A stretch of 64,000 nucleotides of DNA from Xenorhabdus kozodoii (GTDB lineage: Bacteria; Pseudomonadota; Gammaproteobacteria; Enterobacterales; Enterobacteriaceae): NCBI RefSeq assembly GCF_002632875.1, contig NZ_NJCX01000001.1, forward strand, positions 234,524-298,523. Reading direction: 5' to 3'. This document shows, piece after piece, positions 10,597 through 18,624 of this stretch. The position numbers and the translations under genes were made by a program. The notes beneath the pieces are model-generated. The model ran no database searches. It saw only the letters and a program-made list of their open reading frames with translations, and had not been told where the DNA came from. Numbering within the stretch: position 1 is the stretch's first letter; every line of letters starts with the position of its first letter.

Positions 10597-11076
10597 TTAA
10601 GGATTCTGCGCTGTGCATTTTCCTCTTTTACATACAGCACGCAGTGATCTTACTGGGTCATTATTGCCGTTTATGTAGATGCGGGTGAGAAGTTTGACAT
10701 TTTTCTGAGTAATTTTGAGTGCATCAACTTCAAGATAATTCCCCGAACCTGCTGTGAGTTTGGAAACTATGAGTTCTTTGGAGCCATCACCATCAATATC
10801 GGCAAATGTTATCCTTGGCGTACCATTATCTTCAAACACGGAACCATCACGTTCAAAGACGCCGCCGGTTTCAAAGTCCGAGAGATCTTTATCTTTAAAA
10901 ACGGCAATGGAATAACTGCCAATTGATTCGCTTTCCAGATCACCAATGGACAGGACAGCAAATCGTTTATCAGGCAATTTAATTAATTTTCCTTCTCTTG
11001 CGCTAACAGGTGTTGATAACAATAGCGTCATTAGAGTAGAAATTGCAGCAATTTTCAAAATGTTACTTATACGCAT
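10597..11076 (-). CDS. PliI-like periplasmic inhibitor of invertebrate-type lysozyme
   Basis: 159 aa with a Sec signal peptide (about residues 1-26, ending TPVSA). The mature protein has a pattern I associate with the PliI family: RFAVLSIGDLESESIGSYSIAVFKD, the segment FETGGVFERDG, and ITFADIDGDGSKELIVSKLTAGSGNYLEVDAL, which also resembles a calcium-type DGDG loop. PliI proteins protect the cell wall against I-type lysozymes of invertebrates. Two cysteines near the C-terminus (AVCKRGKCT) could pair. The start has GGAG upstream. Assignment is from remembered family patterns; a generic beta-propeller-like secreted protein is the alternative. An inhibitor of this kind would suit an insect-associated bacterium. 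Confidence 0.6.
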   Translation of the reverse strand: MRISNILKIAAISTLMTLLLSTPVSAREGKLIKLPDKRFAVLSIGDLESESIGSYSIAVFKDKDLSDFETGGVFERDGSVFEDNGTPRITFADIDGDGSKELIVSKLTAGSGNYLEVDALKITQKNVKLLTRIYINGNNDPVRSLRAVCKRGKCTAQNP

Positions 11077-11179
11077 AAGTAATGCTCCGTTGTTTACTGT
11101 CTTGATTTAACAAATGTATAGGGTGATTTATATCGTAGCACGAATTGAGGAAGAGTATATTTTCAGCTCAATGCCCATT

Positions 11180-11251
11180 TATACCAATCCAACTTCAAGT
11201 TGCAGTTTGCAAGCCAATGAAAGTGTTTATATCTCCCGCACAGCGGGAGCT
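11180..11251. mobile_element. Truncated copy of the 105-bp MITE-like repeat
   Basis: Begins TATACCAATCCAACTTCAAG and contains the internal hairpin CTCCCGCACAGCGGGAG. The opposite terminal repeat (TTTCAAGATGC type) is missing, so the copy is truncated. Its intact end matches the right end of the copy at 22631-22735 in reverse orientation. Confidence 0.6.
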
Positions 11252-11329
11252 TGCAAAAAAGTATTAGTATTTCTTATTGGTGTTATTGGGCGGAATAGCG
11301 ATTTTTATGCGATATAATAAAATAACATT

Positions 11330-11425
11330 TTATAATACAGGGGGTTTTTTGTTGTGATTATGGGATCTTATTCAGAGAGTGGTTATCATATTATTATCAA
11401 CGGGAGTGATGACTCCCGTTTTTAT
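11330..11425 (+). ncRNA. Possible small RNA with orphan terminator
   Basis: A TATAAT at 11331-11336 and, 63 bases further on, a strong terminator at 11399-11425 bound a stretch with no reading frame. No matching -35 is obvious. Evidence is only the promoter-like element and the terminator. Confidence 0.25.
11399..11425 (+). terminator. Orphan rho-independent terminator
   Basis: AACGGGAGT (11399-11407), loop GATG, ACTCCCGTT (11412-11420), then TTT. Perfect 9-bp stem with a T tail on the plus strand, where no protein gene precedes it. Confidence 0.75.
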
Positions 11426-11447
11426 TAACTTCGACATATATTAGGCT

Positions 11448-11642
11448 CTACGTACTGTTTTTTGCTATTTTTTCCACAATCTTATTATACTCTTTCCAGA
11501 CAACAGAGACTGGTGAGCTCAAACAGCAGATAGAGATTGAACCGCCTGTAGCAGGATGATATTCATACTTTGATTTTCCTCTATAAACTCTCTTGGGCAG
11601 TATGTTGTCTGCGGGATTCTTTCTTTTTCGCTCTAACATCAA
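11448..11642 (-). pseudogene. Possible remnant of a phage-type integrase (arm-binding N-terminus only)
   Basis: 64 codons reading MMLERKRKNPADNILPKRVY, then YRGKSKYEYHPATGG, then APLDxP-like SSPVSVVWKEYNKI. The basic start, LPxRVYxxxxxYxxxP and VWxEY layout resembles the N-terminal arm-DNA-binding segment of tyrosine-type prophage integrases. The catalytic domain is absent: the frame stops at 11448 and no continuation is visible. If right, this marks a decayed mobile element in the accessory stretch after icd. A small unrelated protein is the alternative. Confidence 0.4.
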
Positions 11643-12429
11643 TTATAACCTCACTTTCAGATTATCTGATGACCAGATAGTGGATTATTAATATCTTACT
11701 AACCTGTTATTGTTGTTTCCTACTGTAAAAATAACAACTGAAAATTTTAATATGCAATGATGGCATTTTCCAACTATCACAGTATTAAAATTTAATAATC
11801 TCATTTTAAGTGAAATATTGATATATGTTTTTGTAAATATTGGAAATTTCAATATTAAATTTTGTAATTACCCCATTTTTTTTAATGAATTGGATTATTG
11901 CTACATTAGTGATATGACAGTGTGTGATTATTCAAATTTGTTTTACATACTGTTTGCTTGGCATAATATCAATAACGTCTAATTAACAGATGCTCTCTAT
12001 GTAGCCATTAGCGTCAATATTGGATTGACGCTGTTTTTGATAGGTTGTATTTTGGTTGCCAGCAGGTTTCGTATTTTGAGTTCAATTGTTAATTTGTTTA
12101 TGTTTCTTGCTTATATATAGGAAGAATATTGGCGTGCATTTTTTGTTCTGAAAATACACCTGAATGGCTTGGAATAAGGAATAAAGCGTTTATGAGCATC
12201 AAGATAAACGTTCAATAACGCTAAAGTAAATGTAAAAATTTCATTAAAAGTTACCCATTGAAATAAATATTGTGTTACATTCTTTCCGCTTTGATGGCTT
12301 GTATCTCTGTATTTTTCGTATACAGACTTAGTTACTTGTTAATTATAAAAGGAATTAATCACAATAAAATTTCGCCGAATCCGGCATTATGGTCAGCTAA
12401 TGTTTGCTAATTAGTAAGGGGAAAATATC
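11643..12429. other. Long AT-rich non-coding stretch
   Basis: About 790 bases before the symporter gene. It is strongly AT-rich and contains no convincing reading frame. One orphan terminator with a possible small RNA lies at 11974-12038. The last 120 bases should contain the symporter promoter and leader, but I cannot place them. Confidence 0.6.
11974..12038 (+). ncRNA. Candidate small RNA ending in an orphan terminator
   Basis: A 5/6 -10 element (CATAAT, 11962-11967) with a weak TTGTTT at 11939-11944 and 17-base spacing precedes about 65 bases that end in a terminator: AGCGTCAAT (12010-12018), 5-base loop, ATTGACGCT (12024-12032), then GTTTTTG. No protein frame is present. The family is unknown. 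Confidence 0.35.
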
Positions 12430-13884
12430 TTGACGGATCTGATTAACTTCATTAACAACATTCTTTGGGACTATGTACTGATATACCTGCTTCTTGGGGC
12501 TGGTCTTTACTTCACACTGTGTTCTGGTTTTATACAACTTCGCCATTTTGGCCACATGTTCTCAATTCTGAAAAATAGTAATAAATCAGATGATTCTGGT
12601 ATTTCATCTTTTCAGGCTTTATGTACCAGTCTGGCAGCTCGTGTAGGAACCGGTAACTTAGCCGGGGTTGCCATTGCAATTACAGCCGGTGGTCCAGGGG
12701 CTATTTTCTGGATGTGGGTAGTGGCATTTATTGGTATGGCGACTGCCTTTGTAGAAAGTACGCTTGCCCAGTTGTACAAGACGAAAGACGATCAGGGAAA
12801 TTATCGCGGTGGCCCGGCCTACTATATGGAGAAAGGGTTGAAGAAGCGATGGATGGGAATTTTGTTTTCATTTTTCCTTATTATCGCGTTTGGTCTTGTA
12901 TTTAATGCTGTGCAGGCAAACTCAATTGCGGAAGCGGCTGCCTTTGCCTTTAATATCAAACCACTTTATGTCGGTATCGTATTAGTCATTATCTGTGGCG
13001 TCATTATTTTTGGCGGGTTGCGCTCTATCGCCAAAGTCGCGGAACTTGTTGTGCCGTTTATGGCGATTGCTTATTTCATACTGGCACTTTGGGTTGTTGG
13101 TCACAATATTGAACGTATCCCAGCGGTATTTGCATTAGTTATTAAGAGTGCTTTTGGACTTCAGGAAGCGATAGCAGGAACATTAGGCTATGGTATTTCT
13201 CAGGCAATGACTCAGGGCGTTCAACGTGGGTTGTTTTCGAATGAAGCGGGAATGGGTTCTGCGCCAAATGCAGCAGCATCAGCTTCTCCATATCCACCAC
13301 ATCCAGCCTCTCAGGGGTATGTACAGATGTTGGGGGTATTTATGGATACCATCGTTATCTGTAGTGCAACGGCTGTTATTATCCTTTCTTCCGGTGTTCT
13401 CAACGAAAATGTCACGGCTATCAGCGGAATTGAATTGACCCAGCGAGCATTGTCATCTGCTGTTGGGCATTGGGGAACAATGTTCGTTGCGATTGCTATT
13501 TTCTTCTTTGCCTTTACATCGATTATCGCCAATTACGCTTATGCTGAAAGCAACATGATATTCCTGGAGCGTAACCACACTGCTGGTCTATTCATTTTGC
13601 GGTTGGCTTCGTTGGGTATGGTGATGTTTGGGACGTTGGCAGAAGTCCCTCTGGTTTGGAACATGGCTAACCTGTCAATGGCATGCATGGCTATTGTTAA
13701 CTTGATCGCTATACTTCTGTTGTCCGGTATCGCAATGAGGCTGGCAAAAGATTATAACCAGCAGAGAAAATCAGGGAAATTGCCTGCATTCAATATTAAT
13801 AGCTACCCAGAGATCAAACATCAAGTTGAAAAAGGTATTTGGGATAACGATGCACCACATAACTGTGAGAAGAGCAATTGCTGA
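12430..13884 (+). CDS. Sodium:alanine/glycine symporter, AGCS family
   Basis: 484-aa integral membrane protein that imports a small neutral amino acid (alanine or glycine in characterised relatives) with Na+. Family signatures seen: SFQALCTSLAARVGTGNLAGVAIAITAGGPGAIFWMW near residue 60 and NEAGMGSAPNAAASA near 275; about 10-11 hydrophobic segments. Similar to E. coli YaaJ. The start is TTG at 12430 with AAGGGG 8 bases upstream, giving MTDLINFINNILWDYV, which aligns with family N-termini. A strong terminator follows. Substrate is inferred. Confidence 0.9.
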   Translation: MTDLINFINNILWDYVLIYLLLGAGLYFTLCSGFIQLRHFGHMFSILKNSNKSDDSGISSFQALCTSLAARVGTGNLAGVAIAITAGGPGAIFWMWVVAFIGMATAFVESTLAQLYKTKDDQGNYRGGPAYYMEKGLKKRWMGILFSFFLIIAFGLVFNAVQANSIAEAAAFAFNIKPLYVGIVLVIICGVIIFGGLRSIAKVAELVVPFMAIAYFILALWVVGHNIERIPAVFALVIKSAFGLQEAIAGTLGYGISQAMTQGVQRGLFSNEAGMGSAPNAAASASPYPPHPASQGYVQMLGVFMDTIVICSATAVIILSSGVLNENVTAISGIELTQRALSSAVGHWGTMFVAIAIFFFAFTSIIANYAYAESNMIFLERNHTAGLFILRLASLGMVMFGTLAEVPLVWNMANLSMACMAIVNLIAILLLSGIAMRLAKDYNQQRKSGKLPAFNINSYPEIKHQVEKGIWDNDAPHNCEKSNC

Positions 13885-13946
13885 GACTGAATTGTCTATG
13901 TAGTCTATCTATATAACATCGTTAGTAACAGAAGATGACTCATGTG

Positions 13947-13990
13947 GCCAGCTATTCGCCCGTTCCGCGAATAGCTGGCTTTTATTTGTT
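13947..13990 (+). terminator. Terminator of the AGCS symporter gene
   Basis: GCCAGCTATTCGC (13947-13959) and GCGAATAGCTGGC (13967-13979) form a perfect 13-bp stem followed by TTTTATTTG. Confidence 0.88.
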
Positions 13991-14093
13991 CTGAAAAACA
14001 GAGTGATAAGTAAAAAACGCCACATCTCTTTTCGTTTCATCTAACCTATAATCATCACAATATTTTCTCTTTCCATAAAATAGCTGACCGATC

Positions 14094-14927
14094 ATGATAA
14101 AACGATTAATAATATGTATATTTATCACGCTGTTGATTGGTTGTTCTTATTCCCCTGAACAAGAAGATAGGGGCGGTTATATTGTTGACCGTTCCTACCC
14201 TTACTCGACTAAGCAATACATTGACTCAATCAAGTTTCTGGTTCTTCACTATACCGCGTTGGATGATAAAAAATCTTTGCGGGAATTAACGGGAGGCCGG
14301 GTGAGTACCCATTACCTGATTCCTTCGCGACCGAGGCATAAGGATGAAGAGCCGATTATCTTCCAACTGGTTTCAGAAAAGGAAAGGGCATGGCATGCGG
14401 GAAAGAGTGGGTGGAATGGATACCAGAGTTTAAACCGCTATTCTATTGGTATTGAAATTGTTAATTGCGGATTTAAGCAAGAGTTCATTAAAAAAGTATG
14501 GTGCCCATATCATCCATCACAAATCGATGCAGTGATCCGATTGGCAAAAGATATTATTCACAGGCATAAAATTCAGGCTGTGAATGTTGTTGGTCATAGC
14601 GATATTGCCCCGCTGAGAAAAGCAGATCCTGGGCCTATTTTTCCGTGGCGTGAGCTTTATGAACAAGGAATTGGCGCCTGGCCTGATCAGGCAACAGTCA
14701 ATAGATATTTGGCCGGTAGGGCACCGGGTATGCCTGCATCAGTAATATCTGTTCAGAAAGCACTGGCACTTTATGGCTATAGTATCCCTCAAACGGGCGT
14801 TTTGGACAGTGCCACCCATAAAACGATTCAGGCATTTCAGATGCATTTTCGTCCGTCAGATATTAGTGGTATTCCCGATGCAGAAACGGAAGCGATAGCG
14901 CTGGCATTGGTCGAAAAATATCAATAA
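14094..14927 (+). CDS. amiD: AmiD-like N-acetylmuramoyl-L-alanine amidase lipoprotein
   Basis: Cleaves the bond between MurNAc (or anhydro-MurNAc) and the peptide stem; E. coli AmiD is an outer-membrane lipoprotein used in wall-fragment recycling. 277 aa. Lipobox LLIGC gives lipidated Cys17. The amidase_2 domain (about 45-190) has zinc-ligand candidates in LVLHYTALDD and VVGHSDIAPLRKADPGP, with ERAWHAGKSGW between. A C-terminal peptidoglycan-binding helical domain (about 205-275, VQKALALYGYSIPQTGVLDSAT) follows. It stands alone between two unrelated genes. Confidence 0.92.
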   Translation: MIKRLIICIFITLLIGCSYSPEQEDRGGYIVDRSYPYSTKQYIDSIKFLVLHYTALDDKKSLRELTGGRVSTHYLIPSRPRHKDEEPIIFQLVSEKERAWHAGKSGWNGYQSLNRYSIGIEIVNCGFKQEFIKKVWCPYHPSQIDAVIRLAKDIIHRHKIQAVNVVGHSDIAPLRKADPGPIFPWRELYEQGIGAWPDQATVNRYLAGRAPGMPASVISVQKALALYGYSIPQTGVLDSATHKTIQAFQMHFRPSDISGIPDAETEAIALALVEKYQ

Positions 14928-15027
14928 TAACTATTGGAAATGTATGGAAAGGAGTCGTGTTATCCCAAAAGTGAATATGGGTTGAGGTATAGCGGCTGTG
15001 ATGTGTAGCCGCTAACGATGCCAGGTT

Positions 15028-15414
15028 TCATGATTCGCAGTCGTAAGTTAGATGGAGTGGAAGTTTAACTTCAAGTTCAATATCTGTACTCTGGCGAAAA
15101 TCATACGGTGTAATGCCATACTCCTTACGAAACATATAGGTGAAATGGGATTGAGAACCGAAGCCGAAATCCAGAGCAATGTCAAAAATAGGCAAAGAAC
15201 TATTCCTCAACAGAGAAACAGCGCCAGCCAAACGTCGTTGGCGGATGTACTTCCCAAGAGATATGCCGGTAACTTCCTTGAATATTTTCTGCATGTGCCA
15301 AAGTGAATAGCCGGAGTAAGCAGCAAGCTCTTCAAGATGAATGACACGGCCAAGATGGTTTTCTATCCATTTACTCAGTGCGCATACAAGTGCTAAGTGG
15401 TTATCTTGTGCCAT
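15028..15414 (-). CDS. AraC/XylS-type regulator, single-domain Rob/MarA-like
   Basis: About 128 aa with two helix-turn-helix motifs filling the protein: HLEELAAYSGYSLWHMQKIFKEVTG and IFDIALDFGFGSQSHFTYMFRKEYGITPYDFR. It aligns with the DNA-binding half of Rob and with MarA, SoxS and RamA, and lacks Rob's C-terminal GyrI-like sensor domain. A short acidic tail ends PLHLTYDCES. I use the ATG at 15414 because the homologous region starts there; a GTG at 15453 is the alternative and neither has a strong ribosome site. It is divergent from mgrB. MarA-type regulators control efflux and stress genes; targets here are unknown. Confidence 0.85.
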   Translation of the reverse strand: MAQDNHLALVCALSKWIENHLGRVIHLEELAAYSGYSLWHMQKIFKEVTGISLGKYIRQRRLAGAVSLLRNSSLPIFDIALDFGFGSQSHFTYMFRKEYGITPYDFRQSTDIELEVKLPLHLTYDCES

Positions 15415-15610
15415 TACAATTTTAAATTGGTTGAAGGTTGGTGAAGTATACACAACTTCTTTTCAAGATGACAAAACTCACCATTAAATAGAGAGCGAAG
15501 TGATTAGACAAAAAACTTTAATACCCTATCATCACGCTATCATTGTGATAACTCTCTATAATATTTTATTATAAAGTTAACAATAATGAAATAATTCTGA
15601 GGCTATCTCA

Positions 15611-15775
15611 TTGAACACTAAAAAAATCCTTTTAACTCTGTGCTCGATATTGATATGTTTGTTTTTGTTTTTGTTTTTGTTTTTGTATTTGTTAGCGCTG
15701 GATGTACATTGTGACCAAGGTAATGATGTATTCGAATTAGGTGTTTGTTCTATCACCCGATACTTGCCTTTTTGA
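15611..15775 (+). CDS. mgrB: MgrB, small membrane inhibitor of PhoQ
   Basis: 54 codons, found by reading the spacer directly. Start TTG at 15611 with GAGG at 15599-15602, 8 bases upstream; no in-frame ATG exists before a stop. The product starts MNTKK, has one membrane helix (about residues 6-30, including LFLFLFLFLYLL), then a periplasmic tail with CDQ at 34-36, ELGVC ending at Cys46, and the end RYLPF. E. coli MgrB (47 aa) has the same layout: KK start, one helix, CDQ, SGIC, and a C-terminal PW. The two Cys are 11 residues apart (10 in E. coli) and should form the essential disulfide. In E. coli mgrB lies near cspC, and cspC is 2.4 kb away here. MgrB binds PhoQ and represses it. Confidence 0.8.
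   Translation: MNTKKILLTLCSILICLFLFLFLFLYLLALDVHCDQGNDVFELGVCSITRYLPF
15661..15690 (+). repeat. Hexanucleotide tandem repeat inside mgrB
   Basis: Four perfect GTTTTT units (15661-15684) followed by a GTATTT variant (15685-15690), preceded by a shorter GTTT. On the coding strand each unit adds Leu-Phe to the membrane helix. Unit gain or loss keeps the frame. Confidence 0.85.
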
Positions 15776-16084
15776 TATTTAATCAACCATTATTCTGCCT
15801 GCATGTGTGTTAACATACACTTGCTGTATTCATTCTTTGTAACATCCACCTGATAAGAATTGACCAACTCAATATGCGTTAAGTTAACACATAACTCAAT
15901 TACAACAATATGTTGGAGTAATTATGTTGAGGAAATCGTGTTGAAGAAATTTTGACTCGACAAAATTTACACCAATCGAGAAGAGCAGGAGAATTTCTGG
16001 TTCTATTCAGGTAAATAGGTTCAAAACAACAAATAAAACAGCTTTTAATGAGATGGGTTCTAAGCATCGTAAAAAGAGGACTAG
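15776..16084. other. Spacer between mgrB and the permease gene
   Basis: About 310 bases without a reading frame. It holds two inverted copies of TGTGTTAAC (15806-15814 on the plus strand and 15883-15891 on the minus strand), which could be regulator sites for the downstream permease. No TyrR box (TGTAAA-N6-TTTACA) was found. Confidence 0.45.
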
Positions 16085-17449
16085 ATGGCAGAACAACAAG
16101 AACAACAACCTACGCTTAAGCGAGGTTTAAAGAACAGGCATATTCAGCTTATTGCCCTCGGCGGTGCAGTAGGCACAGGGTTATTTTTGGGTATTGCCCA
16201 AACCATTCAAATGGCAGGTCCTTCAGTGCTCCTCGGATATGCACTCGGTGGATTTATTGCATTTTTAATTATGCGTCAACTGGGCGAAATGGTTGTTGAA
16301 GAGCCAGTAGCAGGTTCATTTAGTCATTTTGCTTATAAGTACTGGGGAAATTTTGCCGGTTTTCTATCAGGCTGGAATTACTGGGCAATGTTTATTTTAG
16401 TTGGAATGGCAGAGTTAACGGCGGTTGGTATGTATATCCAATATTGGTGGCCGGAAGTCCCCACCTGGATTTCTGCTGCAATATTCTTTGTACTTATCAA
16501 TTTGATCAATCTAATTAATGTACGGCTATATGGTGAAACCGAATTTTGGTTCTCTATCATTAAAGTCAGTGCCATCGTCGGGATGATTCTCTTTGGATGC
16601 TATTTACTGATTAGCGGTCATGGTGGCCCAGAGGCAAGTATCACCAACTTATGGCAACATGGCGGCTTTATGCCAAATGGGATTTCTGGCTTGATCATGG
16701 CGTTGGCCGTGATCATGTTTTCATTTGGTGGCCTGGAAATGGTGGGGATTACCGCAGCCGAAGCGGAAAATCCTGAGAAAAATATCCCAAAAGCAACCAA
16801 CCAGGTTGTTTATCGCATCTTGATATTTTATATCGGTTCATTAGCTATCTTACTGTCTCTGTATCCGTGGACGAAAGTGGTAGAAGGCGGTAGCCCATTT
16901 GTGCTGATTTTCCATGATCTGGATAATTTCTGGGTAGCGAATATCCTAAATGTGGTCGTATTAACAGCAGCATTATCTGTTTATAACAGTGGAGTGTATT
17001 GTAATAGTCGGATGCTATATGGTTTGGCGAAACAAGGTAATGCACCTCGAGCACTCACAAAAGTTAACAAACGCAATGTACCTGTCTTGTCTATTGGTTT
17101 ATCAGCACTGGCAACATCCATTGGCGTATTGATTAACTACGTTATACCCGGTAAGGCATTTGAGCTGTTGATGGCATTAGTGGTAACCACTCTGGTCATT
17201 AACTGGATCATGATTTGTTGTGCTCATTTGAAATTCCGTGCCGCCAAAAATAGAGAAGGTATCAAGACGAAATTTCAGGCATTTTGGTATCCATATGGGA
17301 ACTACCTGTGTTTGGCATTTCTGGCGTTCATTCTCGTCATCATTTTGACGATGCCACCAATTCGTATTTCAGTTATCTTGATGCCATTTTGGGTTGCTGT
17401 CTTATGGGTTGGTTATTTGATTGCTAACTCAAAGAAATCCAATAGATAA
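16085..17449 (+). CDS. pheP: PheP-like aromatic amino-acid permease
   Basis: 454-aa APC-superfamily transporter with 12 predicted membrane segments that imports aromatic amino acids by proton symport. The N-terminus LKRGLKNRHIQLIALGGAVGTGLFLGI and the stretch MRQLGEMVVEEPVAGSFSHFAYKYWG are shared by AroP and PheP. NVRLYGETEFWFSIIKV and LVINWIMICCAHLKFRAA point more to PheP than AroP, so phenylalanine is the likely main substrate. The start is ATG 16085; upstream sequence is AT-rich. A hairpin follows the stop. Confidence 0.85.
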   Translation: MAEQQEQQPTLKRGLKNRHIQLIALGGAVGTGLFLGIAQTIQMAGPSVLLGYALGGFIAFLIMRQLGEMVVEEPVAGSFSHFAYKYWGNFAGFLSGWNYWAMFILVGMAELTAVGMYIQYWWPEVPTWISAAIFFVLINLINLINVRLYGETEFWFSIIKVSAIVGMILFGCYLLISGHGGPEASITNLWQHGGFMPNGISGLIMALAVIMFSFGGLEMVGITAAEAENPEKNIPKATNQVVYRILIFYIGSLAILLSLYPWTKVVEGGSPFVLIFHDLDNFWVANILNVVVLTAALSVYNSGVYCNSRMLYGLAKQGNAPRALTKVNKRNVPVLSIGLSALATSIGVLINYVIPGKAFELLMALVVTTLVINWIMICCAHLKFRAAKNREGIKTKFQAFWYPYGNYLCLAFLAFILVIILTMPPIRISVILMPFWVAVLWVGYLIANSKKSNR

Positions 17450-18153
17450 CCCGACTCATCGTTAATTCATTCCATCCCTATTTTTTCAGTCGGGTATAAT
17501 ACCCGACTGATGACTTTTGTCAGTACGAATAACACAGACAACCCTAAACCAGGTTAGCCAGATAAAACGCGCAAACGCCTATAGTCGTATGTGCTGCCAG
17601 GTACTTTATGAAGCCAGTTGATCGTATGAGGGCAATTAAATGGAGGAATAGAAAAAAATGGCTCATAAATATTATAATTGAATAATATTTAATAAAAGAT
17701 AAACAAAAAGTAGTCTGGTTACATGTAAAATAACTATATTGTATGTTCAAAAAGAATAAGATGAAATTAGCCATAATTTTTTTAGTTACTTAAAATGAGT
17801 TTTTTATAACGATAACTCTCTGGTCTACGCAATAACAGATATGAAAAACAGTATTATATATTAGGCTTATTAAAGATATTTCTTTGGGTTAATTTTTATT
17901 TTTACATTAATTCATGAGGTTATGTTGTTTAAAAGTTATTAGGTAATTTCAAATTGGAATGGGAATTAAGGATTTTAAATATGTGCGTTGGCTCCGGCAC
18001 CTGAAAAAAATGGCTTGCGATTATATAAAGAGTATGTGATAAAACACATGGGTAAACGAAGTACGGTTCTGTTAATAAATAACAGTAACTAATACTGGTT
18101 TGTTTATTTTCATGCCAATAGGCGAATAAAGTGATTCAAAGGAAATTTTTGAA
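17450..18153. other. Long spacer between the permease gene and cspC
   Basis: About 700 bases, strongly AT-rich. Apart from the hairpin at 17488-17508 I see no supportable gene. A hydrophobic minus-strand frame (17544-17774) lacks a ribosome site. The region directly before 18154 is likely the long 5' leader typical of cold-shock genes. Confidence 0.5.
17488..17508 (+). terminator. Hairpin after the permease gene
   Basis: AGTCGGGT (17488-17495) and ACCCGACT (17501-17508) form an 8-bp stem 39 bases after the stop; the T tail is weak. Confidence 0.55.
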
Positions 18154-18363
18154 ATGGCAAAAATCACTGGTACTGTGAAGTGGTTCAACGAGTCTAAAGG
18201 TTTTGGTTTTATTACTCCGAATAATGGTAGCAAAGATGTATTTGTACATTTTTCTGCAATTATGAAAGATGGGTTTAAAACATTGTCCGAAGGCCAACGA
18301 GTTGAGTTTGAAATTCAGGATGGCCCTAAAGGTCCTGCTGCTGCAAACGTCACAACTTTATAG
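18154..18363 (+). CDS. cspC: Cold-shock domain protein CspC
   Basis: 69-aa single cold-shock domain that binds single-stranded RNA and acts as transcription antiterminator and mRNA stabiliser. RNP1 is KGFGFITP and RNP2 is DVFVHFSAI. Across the family it is closest to CspC (MAKI start, [16 protein letters not shown] end), which in E. coli is constitutive and stabilises rpoS mRNA. Good ribosome site (AAAGGAAA). Its location near mgrB matches E. coli gene order and supports CspC over CspE. Confidence 0.88.
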   Translation: MAKITGTVKWFNESKGFGFITPNNGSKDVFVHFSAIMKDGFKTLSEGQRVEFEIQDGPKGPAAANVTTL

Positions 18364-18450
18364 TAATAAATTTAATTTGGCTGGTATTTGATTACTGGCT
18401 AAATATATTTATCGTTAGCTAAGTTTTATTATCTAACGATAACCTATTGC

Positions 18451-18489
18451 AAAAATCACTCTATTGGGGTACTAATAGAGTGATTTTTA
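18451..18489 (+). terminator. Terminator of cspC
   Basis: AAAAATCACTCTATT (18451-18465) pairs with AATAGAGTGATTTTT (18473-18487): a 15-bp stem flanked by A and T tracts. It lies just upstream of the TPP riboswitch. Confidence 0.85.
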
Positions 18490-18492
18490 TTT

Positions 18493-18568
18493 TGACTCGG
18501 GGCGTTCTTTATTGAACTGAGAAGTACCCGTATGACCTGATCTGGATAATGCCAGCGTAGGGAAGTCA
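18493..18568 (+). promoter_or_regulatory. TPP riboswitch (THI element) upstream of thiD
   Basis: The P1 stem is TGACT (18493-18497) with AGTCA (18564-18568). Inside are the conserved CTGAGA, ACCCGTATGACCTGATCTGG and GATAATGCCAGCGTAGGGAA segments of the thiamine pyrophosphate aptamer in order. It ends about 56 bases before the thiD ATG. In E. coli this type of element regulates translation of thiM-thiD; the spacing here likewise suits control of ribosome access. Confidence 0.95.
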
Positions 18569-18624
18569 TGGTATCACTTATTCCGATACCCGCTTTTCTT
18601 TAGCTGGTGGTAGGAATAACCATC

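Noticed and set aside
15577-15786. Minus-strand ORF with a KNKNKNKN run opposite mgrB
   Set aside because: The repeat is the complement of the Leu-Phe codons of mgrB; no ribosome site and no similarity.
15776-16084. TyrR box upstream of the aromatic permease
   Set aside because: A TTTACA half exists near 15967 but no TGTAAA partner at the right spacing.
17544-17774. Hydrophobic 76-codon minus-strand ORF between the permease gene and cspC
   Set aside because: AT-rich codons give hydrophobic residues by chance; no ribosome site, no recognisable YobF/YebO/YobH similarity.
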